64,000 nucleotides of DNA from Epiperipatus broadwayi (GCA_028023455.1 JAQFVV010006200.1:9290521-9354520); one strand, 5' to 3'. Shown: positions 23,691 through 35,999, counted from the stretch's first letter. The notes: generated by a model not told the origin, from the letters alone. Numbers and translations are program-made.

Positions 23691-24800
23691 ATTTCTATTA
23701 TAGCATTCCCATCCCCAATTCCAATGTTTATATTATCACTTCCAATTTTTTTAGAAACAAAATAAATAAAGAGGACAATGCATATCCCTAATTTAACTTT
23801 ATTAATGGTTTGCTTCCCTATATTCTCCAATTGGTATTTTAAAAATCATTCTTATAACTCCGCATCTATTGCCATATTTTTGAGATTTTTTCATGGCTTA
23901 TTTTTGCTCACTTTATTGTCTTTTTTATGATATAACACTTATAGAAAGAATTGTTTTCTTTGTAAGTAATTTCAGTCAACGGAAAATTGAATATGTTGTC
24001 CTATCTGTTTGCCTATCTGAAATTCATTCTGAATCATCCCTAAGATTTGCATAATTTAAACATTTCAGTTGTCAAACTAACTATAGTTTTTTTAATTTAT
24101 TGCTGTGTTTAATTACAAGTCCACCATTCTGCCTATTTTCTCTTGAATACTTTTCTAACATTGGATCCACCAATTCTTTATCCAAGATTTTTATTGTAAA
24201 CTCATTGAATATTTTTTTAAAAATTCTCCTCTATCCTCACATATTCTCTGTATTCAACAATCTCCTTTTCCTTTTAATATTTCCTCCAAATTTTTTCAAT
24301 CATCCCTTTTTGCATTGTGAATTTCTTTTGTTAACTGCTCATTTAATTCACCTATTTCTGTTATAATTTTCTTATAGTTGTATTTCCTTTTTCCTAAATA
24401 ATTATTCTATTTAACTTTTGTTTCTTAATATCATTTAACTTTTCCATCTTAATAAATTTTTTTATATGCCTCTCCATCCGCTTCCTTTTGTATGTTTGCT
24501 CTTTTTTTTTTTGCTGATTCTCATTTTTTTTTTATATACCATATTCGATATTTTATGTTTTAAAATTTATTTTCATTTGCTGATTCTCTTTTTTTTTTTT
24601 TTAATACCATATTCAATACTTTGTTTTAAAATTTACTTTCATAATATTTGCAAAGATTTAACTAAATCTGTTCAATCTCTATTCATTTTTTATCTCCTAT
24701 TCATTCTTATTAATCCTTATATTCTCTATCTAATCTTTCAAATATCCTTAATTCTATCAGTGAATAATTATGAACATATTACAGTTGATATACTTGCACT
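23691..24800 (-). mobile_element. LINE family D, 5' portion of RT, decayed
   Basis: On the minus strand there is pre-RT text (ILDKELVDPMLEKYSRENRQ, about 24185-24125). A region near 24005-23960 (NEFQIGKQIGQHIQF) fits the GFRxGRSTxDQIF box. SHEKISKIWQ follows (about 23895), and KLGYALSSLF (about 23800-23770) fits RT motif B (QGDALSPLLF). The element stops where the plus-strand family B copy ends. Motif C and what follows are not here; the later part is found at 20080-20870. Confidence 0.55.
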
Positions 24801-25589
24801 TTGGCAAAAATAGTGAATTGTGATAGTTATGAAAAAAACACATTGAACTTAGAAATTTAGAAAAAGATAACACATTTTCATATAGATGTACACAATATAT
24901 ACAAATATAGATGGCTGCAATGAGAATGTGTTGATACTCAATCAAAGTGAAATCCTTTTTCAATAATAATTGATGATGATGAACTTAAAACATCATATAA
25001 GCATTATATTTGCATTATTATCACTCTTTTCAGTTAATCTATTAGCTAAAAATCTTCTCATATAGGTTTGATGTTTTTTGATGTCACAAGATGTTACTTC
25101 TAATATTACTGTTGTTCAGAATATTCTGCTATTATCTTCATAACATTATTGTTTACTGAAAAAAATTTTCTGTTCATATTTTCCAATCACACATTTAATG
25201 CTTTTTCAGTTCTCATTAAATATTTAATGGGTTTATGCTAATATATTTTTTATTATTTCATGAATTGTTATTAAGTATCTGACAAGCTTCAGTATGCATT
25301 TTTTTCTTTCATATAAACAAAGAAGTTCATAGCTTTGTTTTCTTTCTTGGCAGATTTAGCTTGGATTTTGGAGCCATAACTAAATGTAATTTACATTTTC
25401 TAATTCACAATACTAATGTAATTGCACAGATCGCTGCCATGTAATGTGACAGTATGTGAAATCAAGTGAATGCACAACACTGAATGCATAAAAGACAAAA
25501 TGGCTCCTGCTATAAAAAGTAAACATGAAATTTATAAATTTCTAGATTTTTTTTTATTTAAGATGTTTTTCAAAGTCAAATTATTATAT
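24801..25589. other. AT-rich non-coding stretch
   Basis: I see no gene or clear repeat here. Confidence 0.5.
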
Positions 25590-26771
25590 CTATGATTATT
25601 GAGTGATTAAAAACAGCAGCTTTGATGCTGTATTACATCTTTTTCATCAAAGGTTATCTCTTTTTTGTTCTTATTTAACAGATATTTACCTACCTTTGTT
25701 TCAAACCATCTAGTAAAATTAATATCTTCTATTGAAGATAGTTCAAATGATATTGTTTTCACCATTTGGATAAATAATTTTTATGTAGGTAGTGTTTACA
25801 AATCGCACAATACAAATTGGCCCTACCTTTTTTCTGGACCTTTCTACAACTTCTATATATATATAGAAGATTTCATTTCTCATAATACTCTTTGGGGTAT
25901 GCAAATGAGGATCAAATAAGTTGCCAACTTTTAGAATGGCTATGAGACAATTCACGATTTGTTTTGTTTCAATAAAACATAGTTCATCATTACGTGCTGA
26001 TCTGCTGATATTGAATTATTTCTCCCATAACTAACACAAACCAAGTCTAATTACCCTTGGGGTACTCATCTTTTAGCTAAAGATGCCGCTCTATGGCGCG
26101 GTTTTCGCGCCAAAACACATAAAAATGCTGTTTCCACGGCCGACACGTTCGAACCCGCGTTTTCTATAATACAACTTTTTTGTTGTGCTACAGAATGCAG
26201 GCCGCTATGTCGCGTCGCAGTACAGCATGTATGTCGCATAGCAGCAAATACATTTTCCGAATTCGCACAATTTATAAAATAATTACGGCTTGATGAGAGA
26301 GTTTGTATTTGAATTGTATTGAAATGTTGTTTTCATTGGATTTTTTTTTATTTTAAAGTATTGAAATGTTCAGATTTTTTAAAGCAATAATTCTAAGACT
26401 TTTTACAACGTACTGTATTGAACTTTTATTTGGGAAAATGTTAAATATCTATGTTTTTATTGAGTTGCAATTAGGTAACGTGTCAAGTAACGTACTGTTC
26501 GTAACATTCCACGAGACAAAGAAGATTCTACCGTCTGTATATTTTTGAAGTAAAAAAGAGCGGTACGAAAAAAATATCCAGTAAGAAAAGTCCAAATATA
26601 CAGGTTTTTTTGTAAATTTCATAAAAAGCAAATATTATAAACATGTTTAATAAGTAAAGAAGACATTTGTATGTGTTTGTTGTTGTTTAAAAAAGTTTGA
26701 GTTTCTTTCTTTTGTCCGAGTACGGTTACGATTTTGAATTTTTTTATTTTAGCATTACAAACAACAGAACA

Positions 26772-26843
26772 CTAACCCTAAAACTAACCCTAAAACTAAC
26801 CCTAAACCTAACCCTAAAACTAACCCTAAATCTAACCGTAACA
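26772..26843 (+). repeat. Interstitial telomere-like array, six 12-bp units
   Basis: Six units of CTAACCCTAAAA with single-base variants (AAAC, AAAT, and a last CTAACCGTAACA). Each unit contains TAACCCTAA, the vertebrate-type telomere word, but the 12-bp spacing differs from a simple 5-7 bp telomere repeat. It lies inside the 1205-bp element. Confidence 0.92.
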
Positions 26844-26895
26844 ACTTTTACTTTTATTACGATTATTATTTTTTAGTTAAACAACAACAAAAAAA

Positions 26896-27020
26896 GTCGT
26901 AACACAAGTAAAAAAATATCCGATAGAAAATTGATAAAAAAAAAGCCGTAACACAAGTAAAAAAATATCCGATAGAAAATTGATAAAAAAAAAGCCGTAA
27001 CACAATTTAAAAAGTATACG
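26896..27020 (+). repeat. 49-bp tandem repeat, about 2.5 units
   Basis: GYCGTAACACAAGTAAAAAA with TATCCGATAGAAAATTGATA starts at 26896 and 26945, with a third, diverged unit from 26994. The first two units are nearly identical. Located inside the 1205-bp element. Confidence 0.9.
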
Positions 27021-27899
27021 ATATAAAAAACACGAATCAAATTGTAATTTGTTGATTTTATTTTACATTTATTATTATCATTTAAATTGTATACGTTAAT
27101 AAAAAATAATATTTAAAAAAGACGATTTTGTTTTGTTTTTATTTTCGCATTACAAAAAAGCACAGCAAAATTATTATAATCAACGGCCCGAGAATGGTCA
27201 TATTTTATAGTTTTAGCGTGAAAATGGCGCCATCCAATGGAATCTTTATCTATAAGAGAAGTACCACCATTGGAATTCACATTCTTATAGTTGAAAGTTA
27301 TCCTGTTCTGAGATGGAATTTAAGGAAAGCTAATTGGAGTCAGTACATTGGATATCTTGAATGGAGTATTAATAGAATCTCTTCGGTTACTTCTTGAAAT
27401 GACAGGTTTATCAATCTCAAAATAACAGCTGTTAAAGGGTGAATCTTTGGAAGGTATTGAAAGCAATTTATTCCATGTTGGAACAAAACTATTAGTATTC
27501 TTTATAGTCAATATTTGTCGACTAAAGATTCAGTAATTTCTGGTAAACTTAGTAAATCACTGGGTGAGTCTATGGAAAAATAAAACTTCACAAGATCTAA
27601 TCAAAAGACATTCATTTTTATATAAGCTTGATGGGTTGTAAAAGCATCTCTAAATAATTACTATTGTCATTAATAATAAAGTTGCCAGCTTTATGTTTCA
27701 ATTTTTAAACCCAAAATTGATAAAATGATAAAAAATTTTATTAGGGCAAAACCTCTCAACTAATTTAAACCAAGTAAGACACCACAAGTGGTTAGCATTA
27801 CTTTCATAGTTTCTAAAAAAATTAAGATCTAAAGTCAAAACATAGTTAGAAAAAATATTTAACATTACATATAAAATAATTAAAAAAATTGTCACTCAA

Positions 27900-28720
27900 T
27901 ATCATTTCCTACAAGCTATTTGAAAAACTCATATTAACAAGAATTTTTCTAGATTTATGGAGCAAACTGGGTTTAGATCAGGAAAAAAAACTGTTGTGAC
28001 CAAGTTTTATCTTTAACAATTCACATTGGATAAGTCTCTCATCTCTTTACTTAATGTATTCATCAGTGATCTAGGAACAAAATGCAGGAAATTTATCTAT
28101 GCTGTTGATATTAATTTAACTTCACAAATGAGATCCTTTTCAGAAAGATAAGAATAAGAAAAGTTGGGAATTTTTTTCATAGATTGCCATCTTATTCCTA
28201 ATCCAATAAAGACAATGTGCTTAACTTTTTATCTAAACAGGCATTTTATAATCTGAATATTATATTTTTGCAATAATATTCTGAAACACAATAGTACACC
28301 ATGCTATTTAGAAGGAACCTTGAATCATAGCCTGACTTATTTTCATCATTTATCTAAGATTAGATAAAACTAATACCTAGACATAATCTTGGAAAACTGG
28401 TTGACACTTTACAGACAGTTTTCTTAGTAGTAATATGTTCTACTGATGAATATTATATATTCCTTTGTTTTGGCTTCCTGTTCTCTCACATATTTTTTTA
28501 CCAAATATCTGAAGAGAATTTGTCTCACAGAAAATGTATAAAAGCTGTTAAGTAGATCAGACTTGCCAACAACTTGGGATATGGTTTTTCCATTTAAGAC
28601 ATACCTTAAATAAAGAATTCCTTTCTAAAAATCTTTAACTGAAGAACTATGGCAAAAAAAAAAAAAAAATGTTTCAGTCAATTTTTTTTTTCCAAATCCA
28701 ATAATAAAGCTAGCTGGATT
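27900..28720 (+). mobile_element. Jockey-like LINE fragment, decayed
   Basis: The translated text follows the Jockey-type RT order with several stops. LFEKLILTRI (about 27925) and EQTGFRSGKKT with DQVLSLTIHI (about 27960-28020) match the EQAGFRPGKS box. NVFISDLG and KFIYAVDINLTSQM (about 28055-28125) match motif C with YADD changed to YAVD. NPIKTMCLTFYLN (about 28200), YLEGTLNHSLTYFHH (about 28310) and ENWLTLYRQFS complete it. A related minus-strand copy is at 57720-58600. Boundaries are approximate. Confidence 0.65.
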
Positions 28721-28924
28721 TGATTTTTTTAAGATAGTGTCTATTAACAGAATCAGGACAACTTATAGTTATTACCTTCATTTATTTCATAATTGAAATT
28801 TAATAATTTCTTGATTTCATAGATGTGGTTAACCACAATTCATGAATCACATACTTAATATGTGTTAAATCTATTATCAATAGTCTTATGTCCTATGGAC
28901 AAGTCCAGAGAATAGTCACATTAT

Positions 28925-29290
28925 TAATTTTTCATTCCATACATTTTATTGTCCAGTGGTTCAATTCCATGTAACTCTTCCATCTCTTATATCATCCAAA
29001 ATGTCATCTTTTCCATTCTTTCTTAGTTCCACTCACCATTCCCTCCAAAACATTTTTCATTAAATTATAATTTCTTCTTAATATATGTCCAATCCAATTT
29101 CTCTTTCTGATTTTTCCTCAACCAATCGTCTTTTTTCATTTACTCTTCAAAATTTCTTCATTTATTATTTTAGTCATCCAATTTATTTTTTCCATTCTTC
29201 TCCATGTCCACATCTTGAAAACTTTCAATCTGTTATTGAAATCTCTACAATTTTCTTTATATGTTATTAATAATTAAATTGTCTAAAAAA
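28925..29290 (-). mobile_element. LINE C-terminal fragment, decayed
   Basis: The minus strand reads, with frameshifts, RRLVEEKSE, a MKNVLEGMV-like stretch (about 29070), KKEWKR (about 29020), then ILDDIRDG and SYMELNHWTIKCMEW (about 28985-28940). This is the C-terminal signature of many non-LTR retrotransposons (GRRRxxMLDDIRxxxxYxxLKxxAxDRxxW). The RT part was not found convincingly upstream. Confidence 0.5.
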
Positions 29291-31080
29291 ATCATTTTCT
29301 AAATAAATAAATAACAAACAATCAGCAATGCATTTCAAATTCTATTATCATATACCAATTTTTATCTCTTTTTTTTTTGCACATTTTTTTCAATAACATC
29401 CCATTTATATTCTCCATTTCATGAATTTTACTAATGTGTCAAATTGATGTGCATATAACCAGTATTTTGCAATTATTCTTTTCATATCTCTGCAGTTCCT
29501 TTGCATTCTCACATCATATTTCCTTTCAGCAACTGAATATTTTCTTTTATACGTTTATTCCCATGGTTCAATTTACAGCTCATCCATATATATATTACAG
29601 TTTTTCCCTAAAATACACCATTAATGATAACTCATATATCCCCCTTTTTTTTTTTTATCATTATCACATCTATTCAGTCTTTGATATCCATATTTTTTTC
29701 ATCTTTTAAAAGAATCTTTGCTAGTAGTAATCTATCCAACTTTTCTTCTCTAAAAACCTCCAACTTTCCCGACCATATTCATTTTCTACTTCCATATGTA
29801 TTAGTGAATCTATTTTTTACATTAATATCCTTGATTTTTTTAAAAATTCTTAATTATAATTGTTCCTAAATGTCATCTTTAAAATGTGATTTTTTATTTT
29901 ATTTCATTTCCACAATACAAATATCCCATTTTTATCCATTTTTTTCTTTATACTATCATCCTTTCTATGTATTTTTTTTTTTCCATTTCCAATATTCTGG
30001 TCTTCTACACACACATATATATATATTCCACTCCTCTTTTAATTTAATGTCAAAATAAAATTTGTTTTAAATTAATTTTCTATCATTTGTAAATAAATTC
30101 ATTTTCCAATGTTCCAGAAAGTTCATACTACTTTTGTTATAAAAAATATTTAATTCTCATTTCAAATCTTATTCTGTTTTCCTTTGTTTTTCATTCTTGA
30201 TAGCAATTCCACCATTTCTCTCTGTCAAATATGTTCTTCAAACTCATAATCTGCTTTCCAAAATATCTCAATTTGTTCAATATGTTTCTGTGTGATATCT
30301 TTAGTGAATATCAATATAATGATATTAAATATCTATCTGCTTGATCTATAACTAGTACTAGCTTTGTTTAGTAGCATGTATACATACATTTTTCTATTTT
30401 TTTTTAGTTTTTGTATTTATATATGTTCTAGTTAATTTCTTTCAAAAATATATTTTTTTTGCCTCTGTTTGTCATGTTTCTCTTCTCCTTCTAACTCTTT
30501 TTTATCATTTTGCATATCTGTTTTTTTTTAGTCTAGGTCAATCACTGATTTTGTTATTAACATCTATCTTGCTTTTCATTTTTATCCATAATCTTCTAAT
30601 ACTTTATATTAATTGTCTTTTCTGACAAATTCATCTATTCCACAATATTGGTATTTAAATCTTTTAGTTCTTTGTTATAATTTTTTTTTTTTTGGAACTC
30701 ATTGATCTTCTGCTCTTGAAATCTCCTTCAAATCTATTCTTTTATCATGCTTTCAATTATTGTCAATATTTAACTTCTTTTAATTTTTTTTAAGCATTTC
30801 ATCTCATTTTCTCTGATTAGTCCCATTTATTCCAAAATTTTTTCTTTCACTTTATCCAATATCTTACATGTCATGTCTATAATTTTTGCCCCATCAGTAA
30901 TATTAATCCATTATTATCTAATTTATTACTCATATTTTTAGAGCTTTCATATCTTTTCTCTGAATTTTAAATTCTTCAATACCTTTCTTAAATATCCAAA
31001 AAATCATTTTTTTGATCATATTTAAACATTTTATATGAAACTATTCCACATGGCAAATATTATTTATATTCAGATAATAA
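29291..31080. other. Strongly T- and C-rich stretch, probably old minus-strand LINE sequence
   Basis: The plus strand is almost free of G for long runs, the same asymmetry seen over the recognisable minus-strand LINEs. That makes an antisense A-rich LINE the likely source, continuing the fragment at 28925-29290. I could not find RT motifs. The short plus-strand open frames here are artefacts of the skew. Confidence 0.35.
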
Positions 31081-33257
31081 TGGATGCAATTAAAATAATC
31101 ATGCATAATTTGAATTAAAAAAAAAGAAAAAAATATTAATTAAGCACAGAAGTTAGCTTTTAATGATTTTATGGTGCCACCTAGTGAGCTATTATTAAAA
31201 ATAATATTGGTATTTCTTTGAATGATTGAAAGCTTAGTAGTTTATACAATCATTTTATAGGAATTTCATGAATTGATTTATACTTATATTTAAACACTTT
31301 TTCATGTTTTTTTATAGTACTTTATTCATTGCATAATTACATTGGAATTTATTTTTATTTTTAATATATTTAAAATTTATCCTTGATAAGTTTTATTTTA
31401 TTTTATTACACATAGAATATTCTCTTCCATTATTAGTTATTATTACTTCAGTTAATTCTCTGACGCTAGAATATATCTAATGCACAATATGAATCATATA
31501 TACAAGATCTTCCATTCATCCAGGCTTTTTATTTTTTAACTGATATCAATTCTATTTCATAGATATCTGAATCCACATTAATAAACTGACATTTAATATT
31601 TTCTCTGAACTTCTGTTTATAATATGTATATTCCAGATAATTGTTTATACTGCTCTCTCTTAATCTTTTATTTTTAAATTATATTTTGTTATTGTCACAT
31701 ATTTGGCTATCAGTAAACAGTTTTAATGTTAGATTTTCATTCTAACATTTTTTTATATACTTGTTTTTAATATGTTCTATTTATTTTTTGTCCTTTTTTT
31801 ACATTTCTGATATCTTTAATAAAACAGTGACTGAATAACACATTTTTTTGCCTCTTTTTAACCAATGCTGTTTTTTTCTAATAGTTTTGAGAAGTCTACT
31901 GGACATTTGAAACTGTAATAAAAACAATTTAATAAAAAGCAATTAAAAGATGTAAGAAGTGATATATTTAGTTACTCAATTATTTATTTGTTTATTTTTA
32001 TATTCTTGTTGCTGTTTTTTATATGTCTACTCTTACATGGAAATTGGTTACCACAAAAATAATCCGTTATGATTTTCAAATTTTGTCACACAATTAAATG
32101 TTGCTTTTAGATGTTTGTTGTATATATATAGTTGAATTATAGTAAACTAATAATAATAGTAATAGCAGAAGGGAAGCAGGAATTATTGTTAATTTGATAA
32201 GAATGAGAGCCCTGTAAATTTCATAATTGCCATCCTTATGACCAAACAGTTTAGATGAGAACAATAAGACTGTAAGAGATTGAAATTTGTTTGCTTAGTT
32301 ATGAATATTTTAGAATGGAGATGACTGTGAATTTATTGGTTTTATAGCTAAGAACAAGTGAATATATCCTTTGATCTGTTGTTATCTTCACTAATAATAT
32401 TTTTGTCATTTTGTAGAGATAGTCAACTTAGTCATCTGATATTTGCAATTTTTTTTAGTATATTGGTTTGACATGTACAATGGAGGAAATTGAATCTGCT
32501 TTACAGGATGTCATTTTCAATTTTTGATAATTAAATTTTAGTTCTTTTAACTTGAACACAGAGATTTATTTTTCTACGTATAAAATTTCATTAAAGAATT
32601 GATGATAATTGACAAATATAGACCACACACCCACTGGATTTAATGTCATGATATTGATCCTGAAATATGTGTATATATATATATGTCAGAGAATACTGTC
32701 TCTGAGAAGTAGGATCTCAGCAGAACTCTTATTGTATTGCCAGTAGGCAGAACTAATTGATTCTTAAGATTAATTTTCGGATCTGCATTTAGGACAAAAT
32801 AATCCAAACTCACTGGTGTTATCAAGAGTTGGATAATAAAGTGGAGGTCAGATGAATAAAAGAGATCAATTAGGAAGAAATATTTTTGGATACAGAAGGA
32901 AATAGAATTATTGGAGGAAAAACTTTCATGAATGATTTGTTGATGTGAATAAACCTGGAGACAATGATTGGATGATAATTTATACCTAGAATTAGCGTTA
33001 TTTGTATTAATTAATTGCAATATTATCTTTTATTGAATAGATAGATTTTGATGATATTAATGGTAAAAGTTGAAATATACTCATGCTTTAATCCAAATAG
33101 AATATTTTACAAAATTGGAATGGGAACTTGTGAGGAAATAGCATCCCAGTCACTAGCAGAAGTGTTTAAGCTAATTAAAAAAAAAACAACAACAAATCTA
33201 CCAAGGTATTTTAAAATGTTTGTTTTACAATTTGCAATATATAATATTAGGGTATGA
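31081..33257. other. AT-rich non-coding stretch
   Basis: No gene, RNA or repeat recognised. Confidence 0.5.
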
Positions 33258-33545
33258 GCACAGACTTTCACATGACCCACCACTCTCCACTCCATCTAAT
33301 AACACTGATACACATATACGTATTTCATGCTAAACCAGCAATTATCAGTTGGTCCAGATTATCATCTCCACACATATACACTATAAGTGCTCAGATATAT
33401 ATTAAGATAGACAATCCTCATACTTTAATGGACAGGCTTCAATCTACTCCACACTCCAACTCTTCAACCGTCCATCCAATTGAAAATTTTGATGATGGAA
33501 TGCCCAAAGGCCACTCTGAGGCTGAGATTCTTGTCACACCCATGT
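33258..33545 (+). mobile_element. Foldback family F2, diverged copy
   Basis: The interior (ATTTCATGCTAAACCAGCA, ATCAGTTGGTCCAGATTATCAT, GGACAGGCTTCAATC, CTCCAACTCTTCAACC) matches the F2 copy at 59398-59844. The left arm is recognisable (CAGACTTTCA ... CTGATACACAT) but the right arm is missing or eroded. The 99-codon open frame across it is incidental. Confidence 0.8.
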
Positions 33546-35240
33546 TGACCTAAGGTCAATCTGAACCCCACATGTACAGGACATAATCCATTAAATACAT
33601 ATGCAAGGATGGGCAGACATCTCTATAATGTAATAACTGAAACACATGCTTATTTATACCTGTGTCTATATATATTTATTCTCATTCATTAGTAAGATGA
33701 ATAGTGTATTCTGTATTATTTAATTATTGATAGCCAATCTCTGAAAATTGATTTCCTTGACATTTATTGCTGTTAGTTTAATATGCGTATTGTGTCATGG
33801 GAATGAATATAGGAATTAAGAACAAAGAGAAATGCAATTATTAATAGTATAGCATAGGAATGAGTGAACTTAAGATAAGAGCATATTTTATATTGGGGCC
33901 AAAATTACTTTTTAAATTTAATAAATATTATTGAAATTAAACTAGTCTTACTTGTGGGAAATTTGAATTTGGCTTCTAATGGTTGGAGAAAATGGTAGAT
34001 GCTGGTCAAAAGAGATTAGTTGAAGAAATGGTGCTACATAGAGCATTTCTGGTTTATTTTGTTAATTTTTATTGTTGAGTGTCCCAAAATATTATAGTTG
34101 CTGAGCATGGCAGTTTAAAATTCAAATTGAGTGGAATCATTCCAATTTTCTTTGCCAGGTATATCCATTTTGAGAGAATTAGACATATTTGTGATATATT
34201 GGTATTATCAACATAGTTTTCCTTCCTTCTAGGGGCTCATTTGTGTATATTCATTCTTGCTCAGTGAATTAGTTGAGAAATAGGAATGAACAAATTTGCG
34301 TTATGTCTAGTTTAATGAAGGTATTGTCTGATGAAGAGGTACATATGTTGTCTTTTTGTTAGGGATAGATATTTTCAAGTTTTTATTTATTTTGTTTTGA
34401 CAATCGCCGTTTTTACTTTTGACAAGACTAAATTTTTCTTCGAGTCATCTGATAAAGAGATTGAAGTTATTAGATCGATGTCAGTTGTATATTCCATTCC
34501 ATCACTAGTGGCTTCATTACCATGGTGATCAGTAATATTAGATGTGTTAGATCTATATAACAGAGTGATCATTTCATAGTGGGAACTAGGCTAATATACA
34601 ATATAAGGTAGATTTTTTTGACATAGATGTGGCATGTTTTTGTATATGATATGAAGCCATTATGAAAGAAATGTGCAAATATTAAGAAGGAATATGAAAA
34701 TTGAAGTTACTGAGGAAAAATCTAAGTAATAGGGAAGGATGATAGGCAATATTTATCTTAATGAAATAAGTACTTTGTTAAAGGAGGAAAAAAAAAAATG
34801 CAAATAATTTGGATTAAAGTTGAGTTAAAAAGCATGATGAAAAATCTGGCATTTTTTCATGTAACAAATATGAGGTATAAATAGATTTCAAGAGATGTCA
34901 GCTCTAAATATTGTGTGCAATACATTTTTATTACATCTGCCATATTGCATGAAAAAAATGGCAACCACAATTAAAATTTATTGGAGACAATAATTGAAGC
35001 TAACACCTTTTCTAATTTATTTATCCCTAATTTAAGATGCATTAATCCCTTTATTACATATTTTGAAGTTGAATTTCTTAATTAAGATTTTTAAGAAAAA
35101 TGAATATCGTATTTAGCCTTGATTGGTGCATAGCCATGGTATAATAGGATAATTTATGAAATAAATGATGATACCATTACATATTTATGCTTTTACACCA
35201 AGTTGCTTACCATTATAGTATAAATATAACTTATTATATT
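33546..35240. other. AT-rich non-coding stretch
   Basis: No gene, RNA or repeat recognised. Confidence 0.5.
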
Positions 35241-35593
35241 AAACCAAGGCAAAACTCACCATACAGCAGTGCCACTTTGTGCCAATCAGAGTAATCAATG
35301 GATGCCAGAAGGCTTGTGCATAAAATCCCTATCTAGTGCCTACTCATCCAATATTCCCAGACTAGTTTCTAGCTTGTGGCCTTCGTCATTGAGGAGCCTT
35401 GGATCTGAGAGCAATGCACCTAGATCTCAGATCCAAGGCTCCTCACTGATGAAGGCCACAAGCCAGAAACTAGTCTGGGGATATTGGATGAGTAGGCACT
35501 AGATGGGGATTTTATGCACAAGCCTTCTGGCATCCATTGATTATTCTGATTGGCACAGGGTGGCACTACTGTATGGAGAGTTTTGTCTTGTTT
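35241..35593. mobile_element. Foldback family F1, full palindrome
   Basis: Two arms of about 170 bases, 35241-35410 and 35425-35593, are near-perfect inverted repeats separated by 14 bases (GCAATGCACCTAGA). Arm landmarks are ATGCCAGAAGGCTTGTGCAT, CTACTCATCCAATAT, CAGACTAGTTTCT and GAGGAGCCTTGGATCTGAGA. Single-stranded, it would fold into one long hairpin. There is no real coding capacity. Related copies lie at 19691 and 55544. Confidence 0.95.
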
Positions 35594-35999
35594 AATAACA
35601 CTTATGTGTTAGTATAAGAGATGGTGATCATGTGATGTTTAGTAGTTATTATATTTGTATTAAACTATTGTTCGCTAAGGCATCCTATGAAGGAAATTAT
35701 TTCTGAATTGTATATATAATGCAGAGAGATTTGTCATTTTCCCCCTGTGATATGGCAGATTATAGGAAAAATGTATTGCACATGATGAATGTTTTCAGAT
35801 ATATTTATATCTAAGATGCTTTAACCCATTATATGTTTATTTACATTTAATTTAAGGTGCATTAATCTATTATATGAAAAATTAGAATAATTGTGAAAGT
35901 ACTAATGGTACTAATGGTACTTGTTTTATTATTTGGAAATAAGTCACTTAGTATTGGATAGGAGGTTCAGAAAATTTTAAATAGAATTTAAAAAAAGGT

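Larger units (their letters stand above)
26061..27265. mobile_element. 1205-bp non-autonomous inverted-repeat element with CpG-rich ends
   Basis: The ends are inverted repeats that align without gaps for about 60 bases (left GGTACTCATCTTTTAGC, right in reverse GGTACTTCTCTTATAGA; both then have AAAGAT, ATGGCGC, TTTTC and AAAAC). They are flanked by ACCCTTGG (26053-26060) and ACCATTGG (27266-27273), an 8-bp duplication with one change. This is typical of a DNA transposon; 8-bp duplications fit hAT, Merlin and P superfamilies among others. The interior has no convincing ORF but holds a telomere-like array, 49-bp tandem repeats and a roughly 38-bp direct repeat (about 26727 and 27121). CpG is clearly commoner here than in neighbouring DNA. 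The element splits the minus-strand pseudogene. Confidence 0.8.
25590..27900 (-). pseudogene. Unrecognised decayed protein-coding sequence, split by a 1.2-kb insert
   Basis: The minus strand contains coherent protein-like text on both sides of the 26061-27265 insert. Upstream part, in order: NANHLWCLTWFKLVERFCP (about 27800), RDAFTTHQAYIKMNVF (about 27640), then FSIDSPSDLLSLPEITESLV (about 27575). These are followed after a frameshift by SFVPTWNKLLSIPSKDSPF (about 27490) and DKPVISRSNRRDSINTPFKI (about 27395). Past the insert: TWFVLVMGEIIQYQQIST, DELCFIETKQIVNCLIAIL, NLFDPHLHTPKSIMRNEIFY, KKVGPICIVRFVNTTYIKII (26040-25745), then SSIEDINFTRWFETKVGKYL, ending at a stop near 25610. AATAAA and an A-run follow on that strand at about 25557-25545. 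I do not recognise the protein. It could be a processed host pseudogene or an element's own gene. Confidence 0.5.

Noticed and set aside
29085-30058. Row of plus-strand Phe/Ser/Ile-rich open frames as membrane proteins
   Set aside because: They follow from strong T-richness of one strand over old minus-strand LINE sequence; no conserved text.
33254-33553. 99-codon plus-strand open frame
   Set aside because: It lies wholly inside an F2 foldback copy; the related copy at 59398 does not keep the frame.
35269-35502. 77-codon open frame
   Set aside because: It crosses the centre of the F1 palindrome, so it simply reads an inverted repeat.
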